From assembly GCA_949128115.1 (NCBI GenBank), contig OX421967.1, positions 9,042,070 to 9,106,069 on the forward strand: 64,000 nt of DNA, in the 5' to 3' direction. Below, one piece after another: positions 1 to 10,995 of the stretch. Below the pieces are notes generated by a model that did no database searches, had not been told where the DNA came from, and was given only the letters and a program-made list of their open reading frames with translations. Source of the DNA: Anaspis maculata (lineage: Eukaryota; Arthropoda; Insecta; Coleoptera; Scraptiidae). The position numbers and the translations under genes are program-made. Positions within the stretch are counted from its first letter, which is position 1; every line of letters starts with the position of its first letter.

Positions 1-907
1 TTGGTAGTGGCGATCCCTGTGGAGAACTTTCGGTAGATCCGCTGTTGAGGGTAGATGATGCTGGTTTTTTGTTTGATGGTTTTTCGGTAGAGAAGAGAGG
101 AGTTTTTGAATTCTCAGTTACAATTGTTACCGTAGAATGGTTTGTTTCTGTAATCTGTTGATCGTCAGCATTAATTATTGAGTGTACGTCAGCTATTGTT
201 TCGATTGTGTTTCGGTTTTGCAGTGGAGGAGATTCAGGTTCTGTTTGGGACATATTCAAGTTTGGACATTGGTCGGCTTTGTGGCCCAACTCTTTGCATA
301 AAAAGCAAAGCATTTCACCCGTTCCAATAAAAAATTTATAGTCGGTGTTGTCTTGCGTGATGGTAACAAATGAGGGAAGCTCAAGATCTTCATTTGGCTT
401 GATGTAAATTTGGCGTCTGAAACTCAAAATGTGGGAAAGTTCGTCATCTTCGATGTTGGCTCTGAGAAATGTCATGTTTGACATTGGTTCGCAGCCAACA
501 TCTATCGAAGCGTTCTCGAGGAGCTCGTGGGGAATGTTTGGGCAAACATTGGACAGAATGATTCTCTTAGCCGGTGAAATAAGTCTTCGAATTGTTACAA
601 CTTTTCCCTCAATCTCAATTTTCCCGTGGTTATTCACGATTTCATCGACATTCTGTTTGGTTGACAAGAATATGCAGATGCGGTTTCTTGAGATTCGTGA
701 TGCAAATGTGATTTGTTTTGGACCTACAAGCTTGCTGATTGGTACTACGTAGTTTCTTAACTTGAGTTTATCTACAACATCAAGGACTATGGCCAAGTCC
801 TTGCTTGGAAACATTGTATTTATTGAAGCTACGCTAGAGTACGATAGGTTTTTATTTGGTGAATTTGAGTTTTGTTGGGAGTTATTTCTGTTTTGGGGTT
901 GTGACAT
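1..907 (-). CDS. LINE ORF1 (gag-like nucleic-acid-binding protein), 3' part beyond window
   Basis: An uninterrupted reading frame starts at ATG 907 (minus), the first Met after an in-frame stop at 943-941, and runs off the left edge with 302 codons visible. Residues about 40-190 form a globular region. It contains the blocks VGPKQITFASRIS and ILSNVCPNIPHE, which recur almost unchanged in the ORF1 at 46850-48142. A CCHC zinc knuckle follows at Cys201, Cys204, His209 and Cys214, then a Ser/Thr/Asn-rich low-complexity tail. This architecture is that of the ORF1 protein of insect non-LTR retrotransposons of the Jockey/I type, which coats the element RNA in the ribonucleoprotein. That family role is established knowledge; assignment to an exact clade is inference. 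The frame has no stops or shifts, so this copy is younger than most repeats here. The ORF2 would lie left of position 1. Confidence 0.85.
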   Translation of the reverse strand, partial: MSQPQNRNNSQQNSNSPNKNLSYSSVASINTMFPSKDLAIVLDVVDKLKLRNYVVPISKLVGPKQITFASRISRNRICIFLSTKQNVDEIVNNHGKIEIEGKVVTIRRLISPAKRIILSNVCPNIPHELLENASIDVGCEPMSNMTFLRANIEDDELSHILSFRRQIYIKPNEDLELPSFVTITQDNTDYKFFIGTGEMLCFLCKELGHKADQCPNLNMSQTEPESPPLQNRNTIETIADVHSIINADDQQITETNHSTVTIVTENSKTPLFSTEKPSNKKPASSTLNSGSTESSPQGSPLP

Positions 908-2130
908 TTTGAGTTTTTTTTGGCTCCTGTGACCAGGGCCTTAGTTTTGATTGAAGATTTGCTCAATCAACAAGAATAGAAAATAGTTTTCGTGTATATA
1001 AACAACAACAGTCCATTCCTATAGCGCAAAAAGCACTATAGGAAGAAGCGGCTTTCTTGTTGTCGGTGCGATAAGATAATAATGTGCCTGCTTATAACAA
1101 ATTCATGCAAGTTTTGAAAAATAAATTGGACGCAGCCTTTTTTCCGGTAGACCGTGAATGATGAGAAGGCGATCTATCCCTTCAGTGGATCATCTAGGAC
1201 GTTGTCCAAAAAACACACAGAAAAACTCGCGGGCCGAACACCACAATTTTGTCAAAAGGCGAGAACCTGATCGATCGTTGAAGGTTCCCAAACAGTATTG
1301 TAAAACCACAACAATTCTTCTTGCAATTTCCAACATGATCTTCCTTGAAAACTTAGTACTCATTTTCAAGAAGAGCTCTATACACTACAATCAAGCTGCG
1401 TCACTGAAAGCAAAATGCGTTTTTCCACACCAGGTTTTTTTTTCTTCGGAACGAACCTCCGTAATAGAGTTTGCAGAGAGAGAAAGCAGAGCCGGCATCG
1501 ACGCGTCCCCTTTCCGCCGGCATCCCATAGTTCCCTCAATTATTCTATTTATCATTCGACGCGGATCGCTCTGTACACAGAGATAATTCGAGTTGAAAAT
1601 GAGTATACAAGAAGAAGAGAGCTCGATCCAATGAATATTCAATAGTGCCAACACAAGAGACTAAACGAACATCGGGAACATAGTTTAGAGCCCCGGTTGG
1701 ATGCTCTCTGCTCCCGCTTTTGCCTCTGCTCTGCTCTGTGTGTGTATGCTATGGGAATCTAACATCCAGCCCGGCGGGAACGCTTGTAGGAGGAATAGTG
1801 CATCCCAATCATCTCTCCTCCTGTGTAAACATTGACGTTCAATTACGCTCGAAATTTCAATAATTGCCTCTTGCAAATTTTCTGGATCCTGGCCTCTCGC
1901 ACGTACATACTGAAACAATGCTCTCTGTGATAATTTTGGATCATCAGAGTAACGATTTTCGAACAAAATCATCGGTTCACTGTAAAATTTATAGAGTTGT
2001 GATACTAATAATAAAACTACAGTCAATATCTAAGCTCACTTATCGAAAGAGCTCCTACTGGCCAACTCACTTAATTACAATTAGGTGTTTGAGTGACTCT
2101 TGAGGAGCTGTGAGTCGTAAGTAGTCAAGT
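908..2130. other. Probable 5' UTR of the left LINE, then unassigned sequence
   Basis: About the first 100 bp lie directly upstream of the minus-strand LINE ORF1 and are probably its 5' untranslated region. The rest has only short open frames on both strands, none with a motif I recognise. A 113-codon minus frame at 1685-2026 is not obviously random in composition, but I cannot assign it and see no flanking splice-site pair that convinces me. Confidence 0.4.
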
Positions 2131-3440
2131 TTCCAATAATAATTCAAAAATAATTATCCAGCAATAACAACTCTTTTGAGGAATCAAGTCAAGCTTTTGT
2201 TCAATATGAAATTTGATGCCGGAATCGTAATGTGCGTATTGAGTTTATTGAGAAACGCCAAAATGACAGACTGACATTTTCCAAAAATCCAACTATTGAC
2301 ATCACTGACATTTTTCAGGAATCATGCGTTATCCGACGTTTTCGGAAATCGCAAGTGAGGTATCCTTTCCCATCAAACTTGGCATAAGCATTACGATTTC
2401 AACCATCATTTTAGCGCATCACCTTGATTTATAAGTAACTGAGTATCTGCTGAGTAGCTACAAGAAACATGAGTCGAAATAAAGGTGTTGGCAAAATCGA
2501 TATGTTCGTTTCGAGTTTAGTGGGAAAGGATACCCCACTCACTTTTCCCCGCAAATCTGACATTTCCATGATTACCGACATTTCCCAAAAGAATCAAGAG
2601 GCAACTGACGCTCCCGGAAACCATGCGTTTTTGATGTTTCCGAGAACGACAAGTGGGGTATCGTTTCCCACTATATTTGACCCGAGCATTCCGATTTCGA
2701 CTATAATTTTTGCGTGTCAATTTTTGATCTAAGAGCAACCGACTCGGCAACCGAGTATCTGCTGAGTAGCTACGAGAAATATGGGTTCAATTTTGGTTTT
2801 ACATAGAATTTGTTGGCGGAATCGTGATTTTCGCATTGAATTTAGTGGGGAGCGATGCCTCGCTTGTCTTTTCCGCAGGTGTAACATTCCCAAAATATCG
2901 GCACTTTGCTGAAAAATCACCAAAAAAACTGACATTTTCCGAAAATACTGCGAATCTGACGTTCGGCAAAACGTCAAGTAAGGTATCGTTTCCTACTGAA
3001 CTTGACATAAGCTGAGCATTCCGATTTCGACCTGAATTTTTGCGTATAAACGTAACTTATGAGTAACTGAGTATCTGCTGAGTAGTTGCGAGAGAAAATA
3101 TGAGTCCAATTTTGGTTCAACATGTAATTTGTTGACAAGATTATAACTATTGCATTGAATTCAGTGGGAAACGATACTTCGCTCGTCTCTTCCGCATCAG
3201 GTATAACATTTCCAAAAATATCGACATTTTGCTAAAAAAAATCACCAAAAAGGCCGACTACACATTCGCATGACATTTTTTGAAAATGTGACTTTCGATA
3301 ATAGCAGAAATTTACGAACACCATGCCTATTTTTAGGGTTTTGGAAACTGCAAGTGGAGTTCGCCTATTCATTCTGAGCTTGGCATGGGTATTCCGATTC
3401 TGATATCATTTTCAAGTTCATAGTTGTAAATTATTATTGT
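2130..3440. repeat. Tandem repeat, ~312-bp unit, about four diverged copies
   Basis: The landmark GAGTATCTGCTGAGTAG occurs at 2441, 2753 and 3069, giving periods of 312 and 316 bp. Each unit also carries a GGGGTATCGTTTCC-like box, a CATTCCGATTTCGAC-like box and ACATTTTCC motifs. Short open frames in the units are by-products. Related single pieces occur at 11013-11045 (plus) and in reverse orientation at 13270-13510, so this is a dispersed family. Confidence 0.8.
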
Positions 3441-3470
3441 AACTATTTAGCAACTATGGGTGATGCCCGG

Positions 3471-4080
3471 TGAACACAGCCACGTTGAAGTTACGTTTAG
3501 CAAAACGGATAACCATAGACCAATAATGTTGACCCATTAAGTTGAAAACACGTTGACTTGTCGCCTAAAACAACGTTATTGGCAACCAAATATTCAACGT
3601 TATATCAACCAGATATTCATCGCCAGTTTAACCATGCATTCAACGTTATTTCAGCCATTTATACAACGTCACTTCAATTCCACAATTAAATCTCATGTGA
3701 GCTGTATATTCAACGTCATTCTAGCCATATCTGCAACGTCACTCTAACCATACAGCCGAAGTCATGCCGGTCATACATTCAACGTCATTTCAACCAGGTT
3801 AGCAACGTCATTCAACCAGATTTTTCCAACTTGAAGGATGGGAAATTCACGTTACCGTTAAAAACTGCATCAACGTTGAAGTACCCTGAGATGATTTTCT
3901 GGTTGAAAATTATCGTTCTTTTCAAGTGTTTAGCGGATGTATGGATCAACAACAACCTTCAACGTTGCATCAATGTCAATCTACTATATGACTGGATGAT
4001 TGCCAATCAACGTTTCATCCAAATGTTAAAGTATGCATAAATTTACGTTATCATACGACGTTGTATCAACGTTGAAGTAC
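3471..4080. repeat. CAACGT-rich degenerate tandem repeat
   Basis: The words CAACGTT/CAACGTCA recur every ~20 bp from about 3560 to 3830 and more sparsely to 4080, with TTCAACC-type spacers. The left edge, around GGTGAACACAGCCACGTTG, is an imperfect inverted match to CAACGTGTGTGTTAGCTGG at 10967-10985. This suggests that the whole 3.47-10.99 kb segment entered as one element or composite. Confidence 0.65.
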
Positions 4081-4170
4081 TATACGAATCGATTATCTAA
4101 GTAACAATCACGTTATCTTGACAATACATATACAAAGTTATGTAACAACCATTTATTAACCGGTGAAAAT
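4081..4170 (+). repeat. Left copy of ~85-bp direct repeat flanking the GC-rich block
   Basis: It starts TACGAATCGATTATCTAAG and ends at TTAACCGGTGAAAAT. The same sequence, about 85% alike by eye, lies at 10834-10920 in the same orientation, on the other side of the 6.6-kb GC-rich and MITE composite. Confidence 0.75.
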
Positions 4171-4262
4171 TTGGTTACCGGACAATTCTTCCCGGACAAT
4201 TCTTCGCTGGACCATTCTTTGCGCGGACGATAATTCTTTGCCGGACAATTCTTCGCCGGGAG
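4171..4262. repeat. CCGGACAATTCTTCG short repeats (left terminal cluster)
   Basis: Five variants of a 15-16-bp word CCGGACAATTCTTCG are clustered here. The reverse complement of the cluster lies at 10775-10830. The two clusters form inverted termini around the GC-rich array, suggesting a mobile element with repeated subterminal motifs. Confidence 0.7.
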
Positions 4263-4299
4263 CTTTGGAGCTCTTATGAGGACCAGTGCGATTGTGATA

Positions 4300-6660
4300 T
4301 TCAGAGCCCTATCCCCCACTATGTTTTTACGTAGAGTTTCAAGCCTTGCTGAGCCCCCTTGTCTCTACAAGTGGCGTTCGGGGTCTTGTTGAACCCCCTT
4401 GGGTATCTCCAAATTTTCTGGAGATTTGATTCGCTACTATGCCTTGGACGGCTTCTCAGAGCCCTATCATGCCCCCCTGTCTTCATGTTGCATTTATAGC
4501 CCTGCCGAGCCCCTCTCTCACTCTTTTAGTTTGAAAAGCTCCAGTTAGCTCCTGCGTGAGTCTTTATGTGTTGGTTGAAGTCCTCTCGGGCCCCCTTTGT
4601 GTCTCCAAGTGTCATTTGAAGCCCTAGTGGCTCCGCTAGACCTTCTTGCGATTTTCAGAGCCCCATCCTCCCTTGTGTTCGACATCAAAGCATTTCAAGT
4701 CCTGCTGAGCCCCCTTGTGTCCTCAAAATCGTTTGGAGCCCTATTGCGCCCTCTTGTGTCATCAATCATTGTTTGCAGCCCAGGTGACCCCCTTCTCATT
4801 TCTCGAAGATTCTGGAACCATAGGAAGCTCTCTTCCGCTCCTTCTCAGGTTCCTCGGAGCCCTATGTGGTTCTCTTGTGTCTTCGTGTTCCATTAGTGGC
4901 CCTGCTGAGCCCCTTTTTCATTGCTTGAGTTTTTGAAGCTCCAGTTAGCTCCTGTGAGTCTTTATGTATTGGTTGAAGTCCCACAAGGCCCCTTTGTGTC
5001 TCCAAGTGTCATTTGGAACCCTAGTGGCCCCGCCAGACCTTGTCGCGATTTTCAGTGCCCTATCCTCCCTTGTGTTCTACATCAAAGAATTTCAAGCCCT
5101 GCTGAGCCCCCTTGTGTCTTCAAAGTCGTTTGGAGCCCTATAACGCCCCTTGTGTCTTCAATTATCGTTTGCAGCCCAGGTGACCCCCTTCTGATTTCTC
5201 GAAGATTCTGAAGTCTTAATAAGCTCTTTTGCACCTTCTTAGGTTTCTCGAAGCTCTATGTGGCCCCCTGGTGTCTCCGTGTTTCATTTGTTGCCCTACT
5301 GTCCCCCTTTTTACAATGTGTTGATTTCTCAAGTTCTAGTAAGCTCCTGTTATTTTTCAGGAGTCTGCCTGCATGGCTCCCTCGTGTCTCCAAGTGTCAT
5401 TTGGAGCTCCAGTGAGCCCCGCCAGGCCTTCGTCCAATTTTGAGAGGCCTCTGCTTCCTTGTGTCTACATTAAAGCATTTTAGGCTCTTACCTGTTAAGC
5501 CCTCTTGTATCTTCAAATATCGTTTGCAGTCCCAATGAGCCCCCTTCAATCATTAATCGTCGTTGGCATTCTTGGTGACCCCTTCTGTTTTCTCGAATTT
5601 CTGGAATTTTCGAAATCTCCCTTGTGCCCTTTCTAGAGCCCTGTCTAGCCTCCTGTGTTTTCATGTTTTATTCGTTGCCCTGCCGAGCTCTTTGTATATT
5701 GTGTCAGTTTTTAAATTTCTAGTTAGCTCCTGTCAGTATTCATGTGTTGGTTTGAGTCATACAGGGCCCCCTTTGTGTCTTTAAGTGTCATTTGGAGCTC
5801 CAGTGGGATCCGCAAGGCCTCCCTGCGATTTTCACAGCCCTATCGTCCCTTGTGTTCTACATCAGAAAATTTCAAGCCCTGCTGAGCCCCCTTGTCTCTT
5901 CAAGTATCGTTTGGAGCTCTATTAAGCCCCTTTGTGTCTTCAATTATTGTTTGCCAGCCCAGGTGACCCCTTCTTGATTTCTCAAAGTTTCTGGAATCAT
6001 AGGAAGCTCCCTTTGTACCTTATTATGTTTCTCAGAGCCTTATGTGGCCCCCTGGTGTCTTCATGTTCCATTTGTTGCCCTGCTGAGCCCTGGAAGCTCC
6101 AGTTAGCTCCTTTAATCTTTATGTGTTGGCCTCTAGGGCCCCTCCAAGAATCATTTGGAGCCTCAGTGAGCCCCGCCAGGTCTTCGTTTGATTTTCAGAG
6201 GCCTCTGCTCTCTTGTGTCTACATTGGAGCGTTTCAAGCCCTACTGAGCCACCTTGTATCTTCCTGTATCGTTTTGAGCCCTATCAAGCCCCCTTGTGTC
6301 CTCAATTATTGTTTGTAGCCCCGTGACCCCCTTCTGACCTGTCGATATTTGTGGCATCTAAGAAAGCTCCCTTGTGCCTTCTCAGGTTTCTCAGAGCCCT
6401 ATTAGACCCTCTCATGCTTTTATGTGTCATTTGTAGCCCTGTTGAGCCCCTTTTTGACCTGTCTTTGTTTCTGAGTTCTATAGTAAGCTCCTGTTTTGTC
6501 ATCATGTGTTGATCGGAGCCCTATATGCCTCCTTGTGCCTTCAAGTGTCATTTGGAGCCCTAGTGAGTCCCATCATTCTTTCTTGCGATGTTTACAGCCC
6601 TATCGTCTCTTTGTCTACATTGCAGTGGCTTAGGCCCCGCTAAGTACACTTCTGTCTTCT
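4300..6660 (+). repeat. GC-rich higher-order tandem repeat, period ~380-400 bp
   Basis: The landmark AGCTCCTG occurs at 4547, 4947, 5342, 5725, 6105 and 6486, so the large unit is 380-400 bp and is present about six times. Within each unit a shorter motif of the form GAGCCC, then CCCTTGTGTCTTC, then TTTGGAGCCCTA repeats every ~45-70 bp. Open frames of 60-130 codons arise from it in several frames and are not credible genes. The array is interrupted at 6662 by a TIR element and resumes at 10516. Confidence 0.85.
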
Positions 6661-7315
6661 ACACTGAGAGAAAAGATTTCGAATATTCATTATGGAAAAC
6701 ACAGACTCGTTTATTGTTAACAAATGCCTTATTTAAATACGGCTTAATAAATATTTATTTGCATCCACCAAGCGGATTGTTTTGATAGCGTTGAAATACC
6801 TTGTTTCCTGTTATTTAATATTTGGTTATAATCACAAAACATCAGTTTGATAATGTTTTATCAATAAGAAACGTAAATAATAATAAGCAATTCGATTATT
6901 GAGTGGTAACGATAGAATATTAGCTATGAATAATATGATCTAAATTAGTTTTTATAGGTAATTTTATGCATTATTGCTGGCTATAGATGATTCTGCCAAA
7001 TCATCATAAAACATATTAAATCCATTATCAATAGCCAATAATTCGTAAATTGAATACAGGGTGATTCAAAGTGTCGGACCACCTTGAAGATGCATGATAT
7101 GCAGGTATAGTACAGTACTGGAAAGTTGTTTCAAAGATTCTAGGCTTTTTATTTTTGAAGTTATGGAGGTACAAAATTTGATTTTTCGATTTCTTCTATT
7201 TTCGTTGTTTCAAAAGATTTTAGCCAAGACTCCATTACATATAGTGAAATCTCGAGTGAAATAATGGATTCGAAAAATCAACCTCTGAATCTGTATTGAA
7301 TCTCTGTTTTCTATA

Positions 7316-9510
7316 CACTGAGAGAAAAGATTTCGAATATTTATTATGGAAAACACAGACTCGTTTATTGTTAACAAATGCCTTATTTAAATACGGCTTA
7401 ATAAATATTTATTTGCATCCACCAAGCGGATTGTTTTGATAGCGTTGAAATACCTTGTTTCCTGTTATTTGATATTTGGTTATAATTACAAAACATCAGT
7501 TTGATAATGTTTAATCAATAAGAAACGTGAATAATGATAAGCAATTCGATTATTGAGTGGTAACGATAGAATATTAGCTATGAATAATATGATCTAAATT
7601 AGATTTTAAAGGTAATTTTATGCATTATTGCTGGCTATAGATGATTCTGCCAAATCATCATGAAGCATATTATATCCATTATCAATAGCTAAGAATTCGT
7701 TTAATAAATACAGGGTGATTCAAAGTATCGGACCACCTTGGAGGTGCATGATTTGCAGGTATAATACAGTACTGGGAAGTTGTTTTAAAGATTCTAGGCT
7801 TCTTAATTTTGAACTTATGGAGATACAAAATTTGATTTTTCGATTTCTTCTATTTTCGTTGTTTCAAAAGATTTTAGCAAAGACTCCATTACATATAGTG
7901 AAATAATGGATTCGAAAAATCAACCTCTGAATCTGTATTGAATTTCTGTTTTCTATACAGGTTGAGTCATAAACTACAGAAATTCAGTTTTCCTAAGAAA
8001 CCAGAAGCAAAGAATTTTATAAAACTGAATTGTGTTTTATTGTGCTCTACATAGGATACGGGACTGTTTGCAGGAACTTTTGGAAAAAAATTATTTCCAA
8101 GATTCATGACCCACCCTCTATACAAAAGAGAAATTTATCACAGATTTAGAAGTTGATTTCTGGCACTCATTGTTTTTCCATTTAACAGTTCACCAAAATC
8201 TTTTGGAACAACGAAAACAGAAGCGATCGAAGAACCAACTTTTGTTCCTCCACAACTTTAAAACTGGAAGACATTAGAATCTTTTCAACAACTTTGCAGC
8301 ACTCTACTACACCTCTACATTACGCACCTTCAAGATGGTCCGACATTTTTGAGTCACCCTGCATAAATGAATTTGCTTTTCTTCAACGAGATACTAGACA
8401 ATGAATGACATGGGATGATACGACACAAATGACACCATGCACGAATAATGGCGCCGGGTGGAAATCTCTCACCCCACCAACGCATTACATTGGCAATAAT
8501 AAATAATAATATCCGAATTTACTCTAGTGATTAAAATCATTGAGGGTGACTTAGCGATTGTTTATGAATATTGCACAGTTATTATTGGGGAATAAATGGT
8601 GCCAAAGTGAAGTGAACACAGGTATATTGTTGGTTAAGAACAGGTGATTGTCCGCCAATATGTATTTGTTCATAGTTAATAAACCGGCTCAATCACAAAC
8701 AAAATGTGCAATTTGGATGTAATAAATCATTTTGTGGGAAAGTTTGACTAATATTTGATACGGAATGATATATTCATTGAATCTTATGAACTCTTATGAA
8801 CAACTGACATAATAAGCCCCTTGGTTATAATGAATACCTAAGTGATTTTAAAATAATTATTTGATGTAAACGACATATGGTGACATATACTTTGTTATAG
8901 TATTTGTTATTGAATTGGTACGAAACAAGTACAGTAATGTCTGGATAATCCGAACAGAAAGTTTGCAGACCCCGTTCGGATTACCAAAACGTTCGGATTA
9001 TAGAATGCATATTAAATGACATCTATAATCCAAACGTGTTCGGTTTATAGATATCTTACTCAACCAAAAAAATGACCCCAATATACATTGAAAAATATGC
9101 AACCTAGCCATGAAAGGTTTATTTCAAATAAATTCGAATTATTTCACTGAAGCGTACCTACTTCCAGGGTAGTAGCGTATGAATATCCAGACTCTAATTG
9201 ACGCAAAATATCAGCTTTTTGTTGAACGTGACCTGCTTCCATGTTGAAGACATGATTCAAATACAGCTTATAATGCAAGTTAAAACTTTCAAGCTCGCAC
9301 AAAATGTTCAGTACTCTTTCGGAAGGTGCGCGCGCACGCACAAAGCAAAATGAGTGACAGTTCGGATTACAGGATCCAGGAGTTCGGATTATAGATATCA
9401 TTTTACACAATTGGGGTGTTCGGATTATAGAGTAGTTCGGATTATAGAGGGTTCGGATTATCCATACATTACTGTATTTATTACCTATAAATGAAACTTT
9501 TCTCTCAGTG
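7316..9510. mobile_element. Inner copy of the same TIR element, nested in the outer copy
   Basis: It starts CACTGAGAGAAAAG at 7316 and ends CTTTTCTCTCAGTG at 9510. The flanking ATA at 7313-7315 and 9511-9513 fits a 3-bp target duplication of the outer copy's sequence TTCTATACAGG, which survives undivided in the inner copy at about 7953-7961. Without the pogo-like MITE at 8932-9474 it is about 1650 bp, the same as the outer copy. Both copies hold an inner foldback whose arms (about 7709-7910 and 8175-8365) end in ACAGGGTGATTC-type repeats. Confidence 0.85.
8932..9474. mobile_element. pogo/Tigger-like MITE with TA target duplication
   Basis: The termini are CAGTAATGT...ATAATCCGAAC and its inverse GTTCGGATTATCCATACATTACTG, flanked by TA at 8930-8931 and 9475-9476. 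Several internal GTTCGGATTATAG motifs occur. TA duplication and TIRs of the form CAGTNNN...ATAANCCGAAC are typical of the pogo/Tigger branch of Tc1-mariner (established knowledge). The paralogous site at 10490-10493 has an undivided TA (ACAAGTATTTATTACC), which is the empty site. An 88-codon minus frame (9144-9410) inside could be a transposase remnant, but I see no DDE motif. Confidence 0.85.
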
Positions 9511-10515
9511 ATACAGGTTGAGTCATAAACTACAAAAATTCAGTTTTCCTAAGAAACTAGAAGCAAAGAATTTTATAAAATAGAATTGTGTTTAATTGTG
9601 CTCTACATAAAATATGGGACTGTTTGCAGGCACTTTTGGAAAAAAATAATTTCCAAGATTCATGACTCACCCTTTCTACAAAAGAGAAATTCATCACAGA
9701 TTTAGAGGTTGATTTCTGGCACTCATTGTTTTTCCATAAACAGTTCACCAAAATCTTTTGAAACAACGAAAATAGAAGCGATCGAAGAACCAACTTTTGT
9801 TCCTCCACAACTTCAAAACTGGAAGACATCAGAATCTTTCCAACAACTTTTCAGCACTCTACTACACCTCTACATTACGCACCTTCAAGATGGTCCGAAA
9901 TTTTTGAGTCACCTGAATAAATAAATTTGCTTTTCTTCAACGAGATAGTAGAAAATGAATGACATGGGATGATACGACACAAATGACACCATGCACGAAT
10001 AATGCCGCCGGGTGGAAATCTCTCACCCCACCAACGCATTACATTGGCAATAATAAGTAATAATATCCGAAGATACTCTAGTGATTAAATTCATTGAGAG
10101 TGACTTAGCGATTGTTTATAAATAATGCACAGTTATTATTGGGGAATAAATGGTGCCAAAGTGAAGTGAACACAGGTATATTGTTGGTTAAGAAAAGGTG
10201 ATTGTCCGCCAATATGTATTTGTTTATAGTTAATAAACCGGCTCAATCACAAACAAAATGTGCAATTTGGATGTAATGGATCATTTTGTGGGAAAGTTTG
10301 ACTAATATTTGATACGGAATAATATATTCATCGAATCTTATGAACTCTTATGAACAACTGACATGATAAGCCCCTTGGTTATAATGAATGAGTGATTTTA
10401 AAATAATTATTTGATGTAAACGACATATGGTGACATATATTTTGTTATAGTATTTGATATTGAATTGGTACGAAACAAGTATTTATTACCTATAAATGAG
10501 ACTTGTCTCTCAGTG

Positions 10516-10770
10516 TAATGTCTTTTGAAGCCACATTGAGCCCCTCATGCCTTTTCATGTTATTCGAAGCCCTATCTAGCCCTGTGTCTACATTGTGGCG
10601 ATTTGAGCCCCGCTAGCCCCCTTGTGTCTCAATGTATCGTTGGGGGTCCTAGTGAGCTCTGCCAGGTCTTCTTGTATCTACATTGTAGGATTTCAAGTCC
10701 TCCTGAGCCCCCTTGTGTCTTGAAATGTCTTCTAGAGCCCCAATTAGCCCGGTCATGCGCGAGCGCATTG
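10516..10770 (+). repeat. Continuation of the GC-rich higher-order repeat
   Basis: The GAGCCCCNCTTGTGTCT-type motifs resume immediately after the TIR element. They show that the 6662-10515 element inserted into an existing array. Confidence 0.8.
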
Positions 10771-10774
10771 CTTC

Positions 10775-10995
10775 CGAGGAATTGTCCGGCGAAGAATTGT
10801 CCGCGAAGAATTGTTATAGCACCGGATTACTGTACGAATCGATTGTCTGGGTAACAATTACGTTATCTTGACGTTAAATATACGATGTTGTGCAACAACA
10901 ATTTATTAACCGGTGAAAATTCAACGTGGATCGCATGAACTAGTACAACGTTGATTCAACATTAGTGCAACGTGTGTGTTAGCTGGAATTTTATA
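10775..10995. repeat. Right terminal cluster, direct repeat and CAACGT tail
   Basis: 10775-10830 is the inverted CGAAGAATTGTCCGG cluster, 10834-10920 the second copy of the 85-bp direct repeat, and 10920-10985 again CAACGT-type sequence ending GTGTGTTAGCTGG. The order mirrors the left side at 3471-4262. Confidence 0.7.

Larger units (their letters stand above)
6662..10515. mobile_element. TIR DNA element, outer copy, split by a second copy of itself
   Basis: The terminal inverted repeats are CACTGAGAGAAAAG at 6662 and its reverse complement (here with one or two changes) ending at 10515. Both ends abut the GC-rich array and are flanked by TA. The outer copy consists of 6662-7315 plus 9511-10515, about 1.66 kb. 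Its two halves match the two halves of the inner copy (7316-9510) closely. It has no transposase frame, so it is non-autonomous. It also contains older palindromic inserts with ACAGGGTGATTCAAAGT-type ends. Confidence 0.85.

Noticed and set aside
1158..1586. 142-codon plus frame
   Set aside because: No domain, no codon pattern that stands out and overlapping frames of similar length on both strands.
4597..6318. Series of 60-128-codon frames in the GC-rich array
   Set aside because: They follow the repeated GAGCCC...TTGTGTCT units and recur in shifted frames.
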